NCBI GenBank assembly: GCA_022340585.1 | Contig: JAJDNS010000184.1 | Span: 1-64,000, forward strand | Reading direction: 5' to 3' | From: Acidobacteriota bacterium | Lineage (GTDB): Bacteria; Acidobacteriota; Vicinamibacteria; Fen-336 | Length of the DNA stretch: 64,000 nt | Part shown: piece by piece, positions 15,774 to 24,169 of the stretch | Numbering within the stretch: position 1 is the stretch's first letter | Layout of the letters: each line of letters starts with the position of its first letter | Position numbers and translations under genes: made by a program | Notes under the pieces: generated by a model | What the model was told of the DNA's origin: nothing | The model's database searches: none | Seen by the model: the letters and a program-made list of their open reading frames with translations, nothing else

Positions 15774-17453
15774 ATGCGAGAGTTGCGCGACCCCGGGCGA
15801 TCCCGGACAATCCTCGGGGTCAGCCTCACCGTGCCTTCCTCTTCTCGCGACGGGCCGAGCCCGCGAGCGCTCGGCGTCCTGTTCCTGATCGCCCTCGCGG
15901 TGCGGGCGGCCTTCGTGCTGCTCGAGCCCCCGACCCACCTGGTGGCGGACGAGCGAGTCTGGGTGGCGATCGGTCGCCAGGTGGCGTCCCCGGAGGTCTC
16001 CTTCGCCCCCCTGCGCTACACCCAGATCTTCCACCCCCCGCTGTATGCGTACATGGTGGGCCTCCTCGAGCACCTGACCGGCTCTCTCGAGGCGGTGAAG
16101 TGGGTCCAGGTCGTGCTCGGGGCCCTGCTCGTCCCCCTCGTGGTCCGGGTCGGGAGCACGGCCTGGTCCCCCCGGGTCGGCCTGCTGGCGGGGTATGCCA
16201 CCGCCCTCTACCCGGAGCTCATCTGGTACACCGCGCATTTCTGGTCGGAGGTGCTCTTCCTGGCTCTGCTGTGGGGCGCCATCGAGCGGCTGGTGGCATC
16301 CGAGCGAACCGCAACGAGGGCCCCGGCGGCGGCGGCCGGTCTCCTGTGCGGCCTCGCCGCCCTCGTGCGCGAAACGGCGCTGGTGGCGGCGCCGGCGGCC
16401 GCCCTGTGGCTCGTCCTCGGCCGGCGGCAGGGCGGCCGCCGCGCCGCGGTCTTCCTCGGGGCGTGCCTCCTGACGGTCCTGCCCTGGACCCTGAGGAACT
16501 GGCAGGCCACCGGAGATCTGGTCCCGGTGGCCACGCGAGCGAGCTTCAACCTGTGGCTCGGGAACACGACGGAGCCCTGGGACGATGTCTACCGCGAGTA
16601 CCACGGCACCCCCGGGGGGGCCGTAGCCCAGAGCCGCCACGCCCTGCACGAGGCCGCGCGCGCGGTGTGGGAGCGGCAACCGACCTGGATCCTGGAGAAG
16701 CTGGCTCGTGAGCTTCCCGCCTTCTTCGGCGTGAACGACCACGCCGTGATCCACGTGCAGCGGGGGGCCTACGACATCCCCCGCTCCGCCCGGTGGCTCG
16801 TTCTGGCCGCGGCGACCCTCCCCTTGCTGCTCGTGGTGGCGCTGGCCCTCCCGGGATTCCTGCCCGCCTCCCGGGAGCGCTACGGGGCGCTCATCGTCGG
16901 CTTCGCCTGCTTCTATCTGGCCCTGCACGTCGTGGCCTTTGCCTCCACGCGCTTCCGCCTGCCGGTGCTGCCGGTGCTGTTCCTCCTGGCTGCTCGGACC
17001 GTCGATCTCGGAGTCGCAGCATCGTGGCGCGACCTCAGTCGCACTCAGAGGGTGGCCACTGTCGTGATCGGGGCAGCCCTGGCCCTGAGTCTTGGGGCCA
17101 ACCTGGCCCAGACCGTGCGTCACCCGGCCTTCCAACTGGCGCCTGCGAGCCACGACGTGCGCCCGACCCTGGACCGGGCGGTGGGCCCCGGGGCGACTGC
17201 CGGGTTTCCCCCGCCCTCCGGCTGCGCTAGAATGCCGGCCACGCAGCGGTTGCGTGTGGAGCGTCCTCCCGGACGAGGTCCGATATGGTCACAGTGTGCG
17301 CCTGGTGCCAGAAGTACATGGGCTCTAAGGAGCCCCTCGAGGATCCCGGAGTCACCCACGGGATCTGCTCTGCCTGCATTGAGCGGCAGACGGTCAGCAA
17401 CCCGTCGGTGGTCGTCGTCAGCCCTGACCGGGCCGCGGCGATCCCCCTGTTGA
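15774..17453 (+). CDS. Glycosyltransferase family 39-like membrane protein
   Basis: The 559-residue protein has about ten TM helices and the GT39/PMT-like pattern: an acidic ADERVW loop after TM1, HPPLYAYMVG, then WYTAHFWSEVLF. Such enzymes move sugars from polyprenyl-phosphate carriers to proteins or glycans at the periplasmic face. The last 55 or so residues are Arg/Ser/Pro-rich, unlike the rest, and are read through the start of the next gene (169-base overlap). A late frameshift or a lost stop is therefore possible and the true end may lie near 17220. Confidence 0.8.
   Translation: MRELRDPGRSRTILGVSLTVPSSSRDGPSPRALGVLFLIALAVRAAFVLLEPPTHLVADERVWVAIGRQVASPEVSFAPLRYTQIFHPPLYAYMVGLLEHLTGSLEAVKWVQVVLGALLVPLVVRVGSTAWSPRVGLLAGYATALYPELIWYTAHFWSEVLFLALLWGAIERLVASERTATRAPAAAAGLLCGLAALVRETALVAAPAAALWLVLGRRQGGRRAAVFLGACLLTVLPWTLRNWQATGDLVPVATRASFNLWLGNTTEPWDDVYREYHGTPGGAVAQSRHALHEAARAVWERQPTWILEKLARELPAFFGVNDHAVIHVQRGAYDIPRSARWLVLAAATLPLLLVVALALPGFLPASRERYGALIVGFACFYLALHVVAFASTRFRLPVLPVLFLLAARTVDLGVAASWRDLSRTQRVATVVIGAALALSLGANLAQTVRHPAFQLAPASHDVRPTLDRAVGPGATAGFPPPSGCARMPATQRLRVERPPGRGPIWSQCAPGARSTWALRSPSRIPESPTGSALPALSGRRSATRRWSSSALTGPRRSPC
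17228..17233 (+). promoter_or_regulatory. -10 hexamer TAGAAT for the zinc-ribbon gene
   Basis: CGCTAGAATG within the GT39 frame matches the GCTANNNT pattern, with a weak TTTCCC 17 bases upstream. It would start transcription about 45 bases before the small zinc-ribbon gene and supports that gene over the C-terminal tail of the GT39 frame. Confidence 0.4.
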
Positions 17454-17626
17454 GCAGCCTGCTCGGCGGCACCCCCGACATCGCGATCGTGGTGGACCGC
17501 CGCGGCGGCCAGCGGCGAAACGGGGGTGGAAACGGGCACCGCCGGAGAAACGGTCCCGCGGTGGCGCACGACAATGAGCGGCGGGTCGACGACCGGCGGC
17601 GGGACCCGGCGCTCTACCTGGTCTGA
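17285..17626 (+). CDS. Small zinc-ribbon-like protein, unknown function
   Basis: The 113-residue protein has paired cysteines CAWC (5-8) and CSAC (28-31) with a nearby His, a pattern seen in small metal-binding proteins of deltaproteobacteria and acidobacteria. The middle (SVVVVSPDRAAAIPLLSSLLGGTPDIAIVVDRRGG) is hydrophobic and sheet-like; the C-terminus is charged and repetitive in Arg, Asn and Asp (RRVDDRRRD). It may be a regulator, but nothing shows a target. It overlaps the 3' end of the GT39 frame by 169 bases and is convergent with purB. Confidence 0.65.
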   Translation: MVTVCAWCQKYMGSKEPLEDPGVTHGICSACIERQTVSNPSVVVVSPDRAAAIPLLSSLLGGTPDIAIVVDRRGGQRRNGGGNGHRRRNGPAVAHDNERRVDDRRRDPALYLV

Positions 17627-17674
17627 GCGCGGACCGCCGACCGGGCGACTGGCGGCGAGCTCATCGAGGTCTCC

Positions 17675-19000
17675 TCACTCCGGGGCCGGCTCCGCGCCGG
17701 CCGCCTGCTCCCCGAAGACCCGGGCGAAGATCGTGTCGACGTGATCGAAGTAGCGCTCGAGACGGAACACCTCGTCGATCTCGTCCCGGGTGAGGGTCTT
17801 CCCGATCTCCGGATCGTCCTGAATGAGCTTCCGGAAGTCTCCGGAGTGCTTCCAGGCGTCCATGGCGTGGGCCTGCACGACCCGATAGGCGTCCTCACGA
17901 CGCATCCCTCGGGCGGTGAGCTCGAGGAGAAGCTGCCCCGAGAAGACGAGGCCCTTCCCGAGGTCGAGGTTGTGTCGCATCCGGTCGGTGTTCACCGTCA
18001 TCCCCCGCGCGATGCGAGTGAAACGGTGCAGCATGTGATCGAGGGCCAGGAAGCTGTCGGGAATGATCACTCGCTCCACGGACGAATGGGAGATGTCGCG
18101 CTCGTGCCAGAGCGCTACGTTCTCGAGGGCAGCCAGGGAGTTCGACCGCACGAGCCGGGCCAGCCCGCTGACCTGCTCGCAGCCCACGGGGTTGCGCTTG
18201 TGGGGCATGGCTGACGAGCCTTTCTGGCCCTTCCCGAAGGGCTCCTCCAGCTCCCTGACCTCGGTCTTCTGGAGAGCCCGGACCTCGGTGGCGAACTTCT
18301 CCAGGCTCGCGGCGATGAGAGCGAGAGTGGTCATGACCTCGCCGTGCCGGTCGCGCTGGAGGATCTGCGACGAGATGGGCGCGGGGCGGAGCCCCAGCCG
18401 CGAGCAGACCGCCTCCTCGACCTCCGGGGACAGGTGCGAGAAGGTCCCCACCGCCCCCGAGAGCTTCCCGACAGCGATGGTGGTGCGAGCCCGGTCGAGA
18501 CGGGCCAGCTGCCGCTGGAGCTCCGCGTGCCAGAGAGCCATCTTCAGGCCGAAGGTCATCGGCTCGGCGTGCACCCCGTGGGTCCGCCCGATCATGGGCG
18601 CGTTGCGGTAGCGGAAGGCCTTCTCGCGGACCACGTCCATGAGACCTTGCAGCCCCGGACGGATGAGGTCGCAGGCGTCTCGAACGAGCATCGCGAGGGC
18701 GGTGTCGACGACGTCCGACGACGTCAGGCCGTAGTGGAGCCAGCGTCCCTCGGGACCGACGTGCTCGACCACACACGAGACGAAGGCGATGACGTCGTGC
18801 TGGACCTCCCGCTCGATCTCCTCGATGCGTTTCACCTCGAAACGGGCCCGCTCCCGGATGGCGGCCAGGGCCCCGGGGGGAACAATGCCGCGCTCGGCCA
18901 GCACCTCGGTGGCCGCGATCTCCACCTCAAGCCATTTCCCGAAGCGGTTCTCGTCGGACCAGAGCCGCGCCATCTCAGGGCGCGAGTAGCGAGGGATCAT
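17675..19000 (-). CDS. purB: Adenylosuccinate lyase
   Basis: PurB cleaves SAICAR and adenylosuccinate, releasing fumarate, in purine synthesis. The family signature [11 protein letters not shown] is intact, as are [10 protein letters not shown] and RTHGVHAEP segments carrying catalytic residues. The length, 441 residues, matches the short bacterial type. ATG 19000 follows a good GGAAGGAG. A promoter with TGGTAGGCT lies at 19045-19037. purU begins upstream on the same strand, but the 82-base gap and separate promoter suggest independent expression. Confidence 0.96.
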   Translation of the reverse strand: MIPRYSRPEMARLWSDENRFGKWLEVEIAATEVLAERGIVPPGALAAIRERARFEVKRIEEIEREVQHDVIAFVSCVVEHVGPEGRWLHYGLTSSDVVDTALAMLVRDACDLIRPGLQGLMDVVREKAFRYRNAPMIGRTHGVHAEPMTFGLKMALWHAELQRQLARLDRARTTIAVGKLSGAVGTFSHLSPEVEEAVCSRLGLRPAPISSQILQRDRHGEVMTTLALIAASLEKFATEVRALQKTEVRELEEPFGKGQKGSSAMPHKRNPVGCEQVSGLARLVRSNSLAALENVALWHERDISHSSVERVIIPDSFLALDHMLHRFTRIARGMTVNTDRMRHNLDLGKGLVFSGQLLLELTARGMRREDAYRVVQAHAMDAWKHSGDFRKLIQDDPEIGKTLTRDEIDEVFRLERYFDHVDTIFARVFGEQAAGAEPAPE

Positions 19001-19036
19001 GAGGGTCTCCTTCCGAACTGGCGGCGGGTCGGCGGG

Positions 19037-19045
19037 AGCCTACCA
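19037..19045 (-). promoter_or_regulatory. Extended -10 TGGTAGGCT for purB
   Basis: On the minus strand TGG-TAGGCT (19045-19037) fits the TGNTANNNT pattern. Predicted start near 19030 leaves a leader of about 30 bases with GGAAGGAG before ATG 19000. Confidence 0.5.
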
Positions 19046-19082
19046 CGGGCGCCCAGGGTCATCCACAAGGGACCGGCGCGCC

Positions 19083-19949
19083 TCAGGCGAGGACGACAGT
19101 CTTGTTTCCGTACACGATGACGCGGTCCTCGACCACGTACCGCACCGCCCGGGCGAGGACGGTCTTCTCCACGTCCCGCCCGAGCCGGACCATGTCGCTG
19201 GCGGTGTCGGCGTGGCTCACCCGGACGACGTCCTGCTCGATGATCGGTCCCTGGTCCAGCTCGGCGGTGACGAAGTGACTCGTCGCCCCGACGAGCTTCA
19301 CCCCTCGGGCGTAGGCCTGCTCGTAGGGGCGCCCTCCGGCGAACGATGGGAGGAAGCTGTGATGGATGTTGACGATCCGCGCCTCGTATCGGGCACACAG
19401 CTCCGGGGGGAGGATCTGCATGAAGCGCGCCAGGACCACCAGGTCCACGGACTCCTCCTCGAGCAGGCCACCGATGGTGTCGAAGTCCGCCGCCTTCGAC
19501 TGCGGCGACACCGGGACGTGGTGGTAGGGAACGTCGTGCCACTCGACGTAGCTCCGGAGTTGATCGTGGTTCGAGATCACACCTCGGAGATCGAAAGGCA
19601 GCTCTCCGGTCCGCCAGCGATGGAGGAGATCGGCCAGGCAGTGCTCCTGGCGACTGACGAGAATCATCACGCGGCGGGGCACGGCGGAGTCGCGTATCTC
19701 GAAGCGCATCCTGTGCTTCCGGGCGAGAGGGATGAATCGCTCCTTGAACTCCTCGATCCCGAAGGAGAGTGAGTCGGCGGCCACCTCGTTGCGCATGAAG
19801 AACCGCCCCGCGACCCGGTCGGCGTGGTTGGCCACCTCCGTCAGCCACCCGCCCCACGACGCGATGAGGTTGCTGACTGCAGCCACGAGGCCCACGGCGT
19901 CGGGACACGAGACGGTGAGGGTGTAGTGTCGGGGCTTCTGTGCATCCAC
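19083..19949 (-). CDS. purU: Formyltetrahydrofolate deformylase
   Basis: PurU hydrolyses 10-formyl-THF to formate and THF, supplying formate for PurT and balancing one-carbon pools. The 288-residue product has an N-terminal ACT domain (VSCPDAVGLVAAVSN) and a C-terminal formyltransferase fold with ISNHDQLR, LARFMQILPPEL, NIHHSFLPSF and ATSHFVT..LDQGPII, all diagnostic. The start is GTG 19949. The frame stays open upstream, but those residues are not family-like. A TAAACT hexamer ends seven bases before the GTG, so the mRNA is probably leaderless. Confidence 0.93.
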   Translation of the reverse strand: MDAQKPRHYTLTVSCPDAVGLVAAVSNLIASWGGWLTEVANHADRVAGRFFMRNEVAADSLSFGIEEFKERFIPLARKHRMRFEIRDSAVPRRVMILVSRQEHCLADLLHRWRTGELPFDLRGVISNHDQLRSYVEWHDVPYHHVPVSPQSKAADFDTIGGLLEEESVDLVVLARFMQILPPELCARYEARIVNIHHSFLPSFAGGRPYEQAYARGVKLVGATSHFVTAELDQGPIIEQDVVRVSHADTASDMVRLGRDVEKTVLARAVRYVVEDRVIVYGNKTVVLA

Positions 19950-19956
19950 GGGCGGC

Positions 19957-19962
19957 AGTTTA
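19957..19962 (-). promoter_or_regulatory. -10 hexamer TAAACT for purU
   Basis: TAAACT reads 19962-19957 on the minus strand and is followed by seven bases and then the purU GTG. No ribosome-binding site fits between, consistent with a leaderless transcript. Confidence 0.45.
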
Positions 19963-20013
19963 AGGCATCTCCCGTCTCTCCCCGGGCGACCGGGCCTCCG
20001 CGGGGGTGGGCGG

Positions 20014-22035
20014 TCAGTCCCCGCCCTGCTCCGACGGTCGGGCCGGCCGGGCCTCCGGGAGGTGGATCCGTACGCTGGTGCCGCGACCGGGGGTGCTCTC
20101 GGCGTCGATCCTCCCCCCATGCTCCGCCACGATCTGCCGGGCGATGGCGAGCCCGAGGCCGGTTCCCTTCACCTTGGTGGTGTAGTGGGGTTCGAAGATG
20201 CGCTCGACGTCCTCGAGGCCCGGTCCGTTGTCGTCCACGCGGATGACGACCTCGCCCTCCTCGGCCCGGGTGCTCAGCCGCAGCTCGCCCTCCCTGCCGT
20301 CCATGGCATCGAGGGCGTTGTTGATGACGTTGAGCAGGACGCGCTTGATCTGGTCGGAGTCCGCCTCCACCTCGGGGACGTCCGGCGCCAGGTCGACTCG
20401 CACGACGAGGCCCTCCGGGGAGCTCTGCGAATAGGGCGCGAGGGCATCGAGAACGAGCGCGTTGGGATCACCGCGCTCCGGCCGCATCTTCGGCAGGCGG
20501 GAGAAGCGGGAGAAGTCGCCGATCAGGACCTTGAGGTCGCGCACCGCACCCTGGATCATCTCGATGGCCGAGGGAAACAGCTCGCCGAACCGGGCGCGAT
20601 CGTTCTGCCACGCGTTCTTGAGCGTGTCCGCGGCCAGCCCGACGGGGGTGAGGGGGTTCTTGATCTCGTGGATGACCCGCTCGACGGCCTCCTTCCAGGC
20701 CTCGAGCCGCTGCGAAGCGAGGATCTGGGTCAGATCCTCGCAGACCACGACGGTTCCGATCGGACGCCGGCCCTCCCCGAAGAGAGCCGACGCCACCACC
20801 GACAGCGTGCGCCGACCCTGCGGCAGTCGGCACAGGACCTGCGCCTCGCGGCGGGGCACGCGGCCGTCGCGGACGTCCGCGACCACCTCGACGAGGTGGG
20901 AGGTCTCCGCCCCCCCGAGGGCTTCCTCGAGGGAGCGGCCGTGGGCGGCGCTGGGGGGCACGCCGAAGATCTGGCCGGCCCGGTCGTTGAACGCCTCGAT
21001 TCGCCCCTCGGCGTCGAGCGAGAACACACCCGTTCCCACGTTGGCAATGACCGTCGACAGGTGGTTCTTGAGGGTGAGGAGGCTCGCCTCCGAGTCGCGC
21101 AGCTGAGCGGTACGGGCCTCGACCATGGCCTCCAGATTGCGGCTGTAGCCTTCGACCTCGCGTCGGCTCGTCTCGAGCTCCCCCACCATGCGGTTGAAGG
21201 ACTCGGCCATGCGGCCCACCTCGTCGCGCGAGGGGACTGGCAATCTCACCTGGAGGTCCCCAGTCGCGGCCCGGGACATGGCGTCGTGGACCCGCCTCAC
21301 CGGCGTCAGGACCATGCGCGATAGCAGCGGGTTGAGCAGCAGGAGGACGAGCACGAACGTCAGCGTCACCCCACCGTAGAAGAGCGAGCGCGTCAACGCC
21401 TCGGAGCGCTCCAGCGGAGCGAGGCTGTACAGCAGGTGGAGGCGTCCGAACGACTGGCCGGGCGCGGAAAGGGTCGCGGTGAGCGCGAGCACGCGCTGGC
21501 CATTCCAGATCGTCTCGCGGAACTCGTCACCGTCCGCCGCCGGGGCCGCCGGACGCGCCGCTTCGCGGCGCACCTGGAGATCGGTGAGCAGGGTGCGCCC
21601 CCCCACCCCCACGAGCTCGGCGTGACCCTCCTGGTCCAGCACGAGGACAAGCTCTTGCTCGCCGAGATACGGCTCCACCTCCTCACCCAGCAGCCGCCGG
21701 ATTGCCGAGCTGTCCGCGGTCGCCCCGAGGTCGAGCCCCTCGGCCTCGATCCGGGCCCACACGATGCCCTCCTCGCCGACGAGGGCCCCGAGGTGCACGG
21801 CCAGGGATTCGCGATTCTCGCTGAGCAGATCGTGGATGAAGTAGCGCTCGAAGTTCCGGCGCAGGGTGGTCAGCAGCCTCCGGTCCTGCTCCACCAGGCG
21901 TTCCCGCTGCTCACGCAGGATGGGGACGAGGGCGAGCAGAAGAACGACGACGCTACCGGTGAAGACCGCGGCCAGCGTCAGGGTGACCTTGCCGCGCAGG
22001 CTGAGGTCACGAATCGCTCCGAACAGGCGCCTCAT
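20014..22035 (-). CDS. NtrY-like sensor histidine kinase
   Basis: The 673-residue kinase has TM1 (about 17-40), a periplasmic domain (about 41-215), TM2 (about 218-238), a HAMP domain, a PAS domain (about 325-440), a dimerisation helix with the phospho-acceptor His456 in HEIKNPLTPVGLAADTLK, and an ATPase domain with NALDA, DNGPG and GTGLGLAI. HEIKNPLTP is typical of NtrY-class kinases. No response regulator gene is nearby. The start overlaps the stop of a lipoprotein binding-protein gene by four bases (ATGA), so the two are likely one sensory unit. Confidence 0.93.
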   Translation of the reverse strand: MRRLFGAIRDLSLRGKVTLTLAAVFTGSVVVLLLALVPILREQRERLVEQDRRLLTTLRRNFERYFIHDLLSENRESLAVHLGALVGEEGIVWARIEAEGLDLGATADSSAIRRLLGEEVEPYLGEQELVLVLDQEGHAELVGVGGRTLLTDLQVRREAARPAAPAADGDEFRETIWNGQRVLALTATLSAPGQSFGRLHLLYSLAPLERSEALTRSLFYGGVTLTFVLVLLLLNPLLSRMVLTPVRRVHDAMSRAATGDLQVRLPVPSRDEVGRMAESFNRMVGELETSRREVEGYSRNLEAMVEARTAQLRDSEASLLTLKNHLSTVIANVGTGVFSLDAEGRIEAFNDRAGQIFGVPPSAAHGRSLEEALGGAETSHLVEVVADVRDGRVPRREAQVLCRLPQGRRTLSVVASALFGEGRRPIGTVVVCEDLTQILASQRLEAWKEAVERVIHEIKNPLTPVGLAADTLKNAWQNDRARFGELFPSAIEMIQGAVRDLKVLIGDFSRFSRLPKMRPERGDPNALVLDALAPYSQSSPEGLVVRVDLAPDVPEVEADSDQIKRVLLNVINNALDAMDGREGELRLSTRAEEGEVVIRVDDNGPGLEDVERIFEPHYTTKVKGTGLGLAIARQIVAEHGGRIDAESTPGRGTSVRIHLPEARPARPSEQGGD

Positions 22036-23273
22036 GGCTCTCCCAGCCACTTTCGCACGAGGGCGATCGGTCGGCCATCCGGCCCTCGTTCGACCGCGCT
22101 CAAGGCAACTCCCTGGCGCCGGTCGCCGTGGGCGTCGAATCGGATCACGCCGCTCGCGCCTTCGACCTCGGCTGTGGCCACCGCGTCGCGCAGCAGGCGG
22201 CGGGTGTCGTCGAGATTCTCCTCGAGGGCCTCGTCGGTCAGGGGCCCGAGGGATCGGACGCCAGCAGCGACGACCTGCACGGCATCGTAGCCGAGGAGGG
22301 CCCGGCACCCCTGGGTGGGGGCCCCGAAGACCCTCTGGTACCGCCGCTCGAACTCCGCCGACGGCGAGCACAGCTCCGCGAAGTACGCCTCCCCCGGCGG
22401 CCCGCCCCGGCGGAAGAGCAGCGGATTCGACCAGCCGTCGCCGCCGAGGAAGGTCGCGGTGAGGCCGAGGTCGGTGGCCTGGGCCCCGATGAGGGTGGCG
22501 TCGGTGAACGAGCCCGGTACGAACACCACGTCCGGACGGTAGTCGGCAATGAGCTCAAGCTGGGGTCGGAAGTCGGTCTCCAGGGCCAGGTAGAAGAATT
22601 CCCTGGGCGCCCGCCCCGCGGTCTCCTCGAACCTCTCGATGAAGCTCCGGGCGAGCTTGTTGGAGTACTCCCGCCCCACCTCGTAGAGCACCGCCGCCCG
22701 CCGAGCTCCCAGGTCCTCGACCGCGTACTCGGCGAGAAGAGCGCCCATCACGACGTCCGAGCTGCAGACGCGGAACACGAAGTCCCGGTTCTGGCCCGTC
22801 TCCGGGACCCATGTGAGATCCTGGGCGGTCGAGACGTTCGAGACCTGCACGACGCCGCGGGCTTCGACCTCCTCGGCGATGGCCTTCGACAGCTCGCTGG
22901 AGTTGGCGCCAACGATGCCGAGAGCCCCATCCTCGATGGCGAGCACCGCGGCCCGCTGGGCATCGACGAAGTAGCTGCCGGTGCGGTACTCGCGCAGCTC
23001 CAGGCGACGACCGTGGATGCCACCGGCGTGGTTGATCTCGTCCACCGCCAGACGGACTCCGTTGAGTGACTGCATCCCGGAGGCGGCGTAGCGGTCGACC
23101 GTGGGAAAGACGGCGGCGAGACGAACCGCACCGGGAGTGGGAGCGTCGCCAGGAACGAGCACGACGGGGTCGACGCGTTGCGCGCTCGCATCACCCCGGT
23201 CCGCCTCGTCCGGGGACAGACACGCGAAGCAGGCCACCGCGGCGACGGCGACGGCGAAGGCCCGGAGCACCAT
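22032..23273 (-). CDS. Periplasmic ligand-binding protein (branched-chain amino acid ABC-type), probable lipoprotein
   Basis: The 413-residue product has a signal sequence with cysteines at 15 and 18 (a candidate lipobox) and then a type I periplasmic binding fold: RLAAVFPTVDRYAASGMQSLNGVRLAVDEINHAGGIHG, IVGANSSELSKAIAE, VSNVSTA. This is the LivJ-like family. No permease or ATPase genes accompany it. Instead it is coupled by a four-base overlap to a histidine kinase, so it more likely presents a ligand to that sensor than to a transporter. It has a short-leader promoter at 23291-23283. Confidence 0.9.
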   Translation of the reverse strand: MVLRAFAVAVAAVACFACLSPDEADRGDASAQRVDPVVLVPGDAPTPGAVRLAAVFPTVDRYAASGMQSLNGVRLAVDEINHAGGIHGRRLELREYRTGSYFVDAQRAAVLAIEDGALGIVGANSSELSKAIAEEVEARGVVQVSNVSTAQDLTWVPETGQNRDFVFRVCSSDVVMGALLAEYAVEDLGARRAAVLYEVGREYSNKLARSFIERFEETAGRAPREFFYLALETDFRPQLELIADYRPDVVFVPGSFTDATLIGAQATDLGLTATFLGGDGWSNPLLFRRGGPPGEAYFAELCSPSAEFERRYQRVFGAPTQGCRALLGYDAVQVVAAGVRSLGPLTDEALEENLDDTRRLLRDAVATAEVEGASGVIRFDAHGDRRQGVALSAVERGPDGRPIALVRKWLGEP

Positions 23274-23282
23274 CGCTCCCCC

Positions 23283-23291
23283 AGCGTAGCA
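23283..23291 (-). promoter_or_regulatory. Extended -10 TGCTACGCT for the binding protein-kinase operon
   Basis: TGCTACGCT on the minus strand (23291-23283) ends nine bases before ATG 23273. The same nine bases occur at 33488-33496. GGGGGAG lies between, so the leader is a few bases at most. Confidence 0.55.
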
Positions 23292-23311
23292 CGCCGGCGG
23301 CCCGGTCGCGG

Positions 23312-24169
23312 TCAGAAGAGGCGAAGCTGGCCGGCCTCCGCGTCGGGTGCCTCCGCCCCGCCCCGGACCTGGATCCAGTCCGTTCCGCCCGGCGCGGCCA
23401 GGGTGACGCTGGTCTCGCCGCGTCCACCGCGCTGGAGCGCCTCCTCGGCGGTCAGCAGAGCCAGATCCGGGTGGTTGTTCTTCTGGGAGAGGTGAGCGAG
23501 GATGACCCGTCGGCACTCCGCGCCCAGCCCCTGCTCGAGGTAGCGCCCCACGTCACCGTTGGAGAGGTGCCCCAGCGGTCCCAGAATCCGCTCCTTGAGC
23601 GACCACGGGTAGGGACCGTCGCGGAGCATCGCGGGGTCGAAGTTGGATTCCAGGAGCACCGCGTGACAGCCCTGGAAGGCTCCGACGAGGTCCGGGCTCA
23701 GGTGACCCAGGTCGGTGGCGTGTCCGAACGAGGCCCCGCCGGCCGAGATCACGAAGGCCACCGGACCCGCCGCGTCATGCGGTACGGCGATCGCCCGAAT
23801 GGCGAGCTTGCCCAGACGGTGCGTCGCACCGGGCTCGAGCCTCTCGTAGCCCGGCAGATCCTCCGCGCCGAGGCCCGCGGCCTGCCAGGTTCCCCTCGTG
23901 CCGCCGAGGGGCATCCCCCACTTCGAGGCGAACGCGACCGCGCCCCGAGCGTGGTCGCCGTGCTCGTGGGACAGGAGCACGAGGTCCACCGACGCCGGGT
24001 CGACCCCGGCGGACCCGAGCCGCTCCCGGAGCTGCCGTGGCCCGAGCCCGGCATCCACGAGGATGCGCGCCCCACCGCCCTCCACCAGAGTGGCGTTTCC
24101 GGTGCTGCCGGACCCGAGGACTCGAAGCCGAAGGCTCAAACGACGAGGTCCTTTTCCCGGGGGCGCCAT
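23312..24169 (-). CDS. Metallo-beta-lactamase-fold protein, YycJ/WalJ type
   Basis: The 285-residue protein has LGSGSTGNATLVEG, LLSHEHGDHARGA (metal site), ESNFDPAML, GHLSNGDVG and AHLSQKNNHP, matching YycJ-type exonuclease-like hydrolases, which are implicated in DNA repair and wall-related processes. There is no signal peptide, so it is cytoplasmic. The frame overlaps the 3' end of the M16 peptidase gene by 34 bases. A start slightly downstream is possible, because homology begins at LRVLGSG. Confidence 0.9.
   Translation of the reverse strand: MAPPGKGPRRLSLRLRVLGSGSTGNATLVEGGGARILVDAGLGPRQLRERLGSAGVDPASVDLVLLSHEHGDHARGAVAFASKWGMPLGGTRGTWQAAGLGAEDLPGYERLEPGATHRLGKLAIRAIAVPHDAAGPVAFVISAGGASFGHATDLGHLSPDLVGAFQGCHAVLLESNFDPAMLRDGPYPWSLKERILGPLGHLSNGDVGRYLEQGLGAECRRVILAHLSQKNNHPDLALLTAEEALQRGGRGETSVTLAAPGGTDWIQVRGGAEAPDAEAGQLRLF

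Noticed and set aside
20014-22371. Extended N-terminus of the histidine kinase up to 22371
   Set aside because: The extra residues are read out of frame through the binding-protein gene; ATG 22035 gives a normal TM start and an ATGA overlap.
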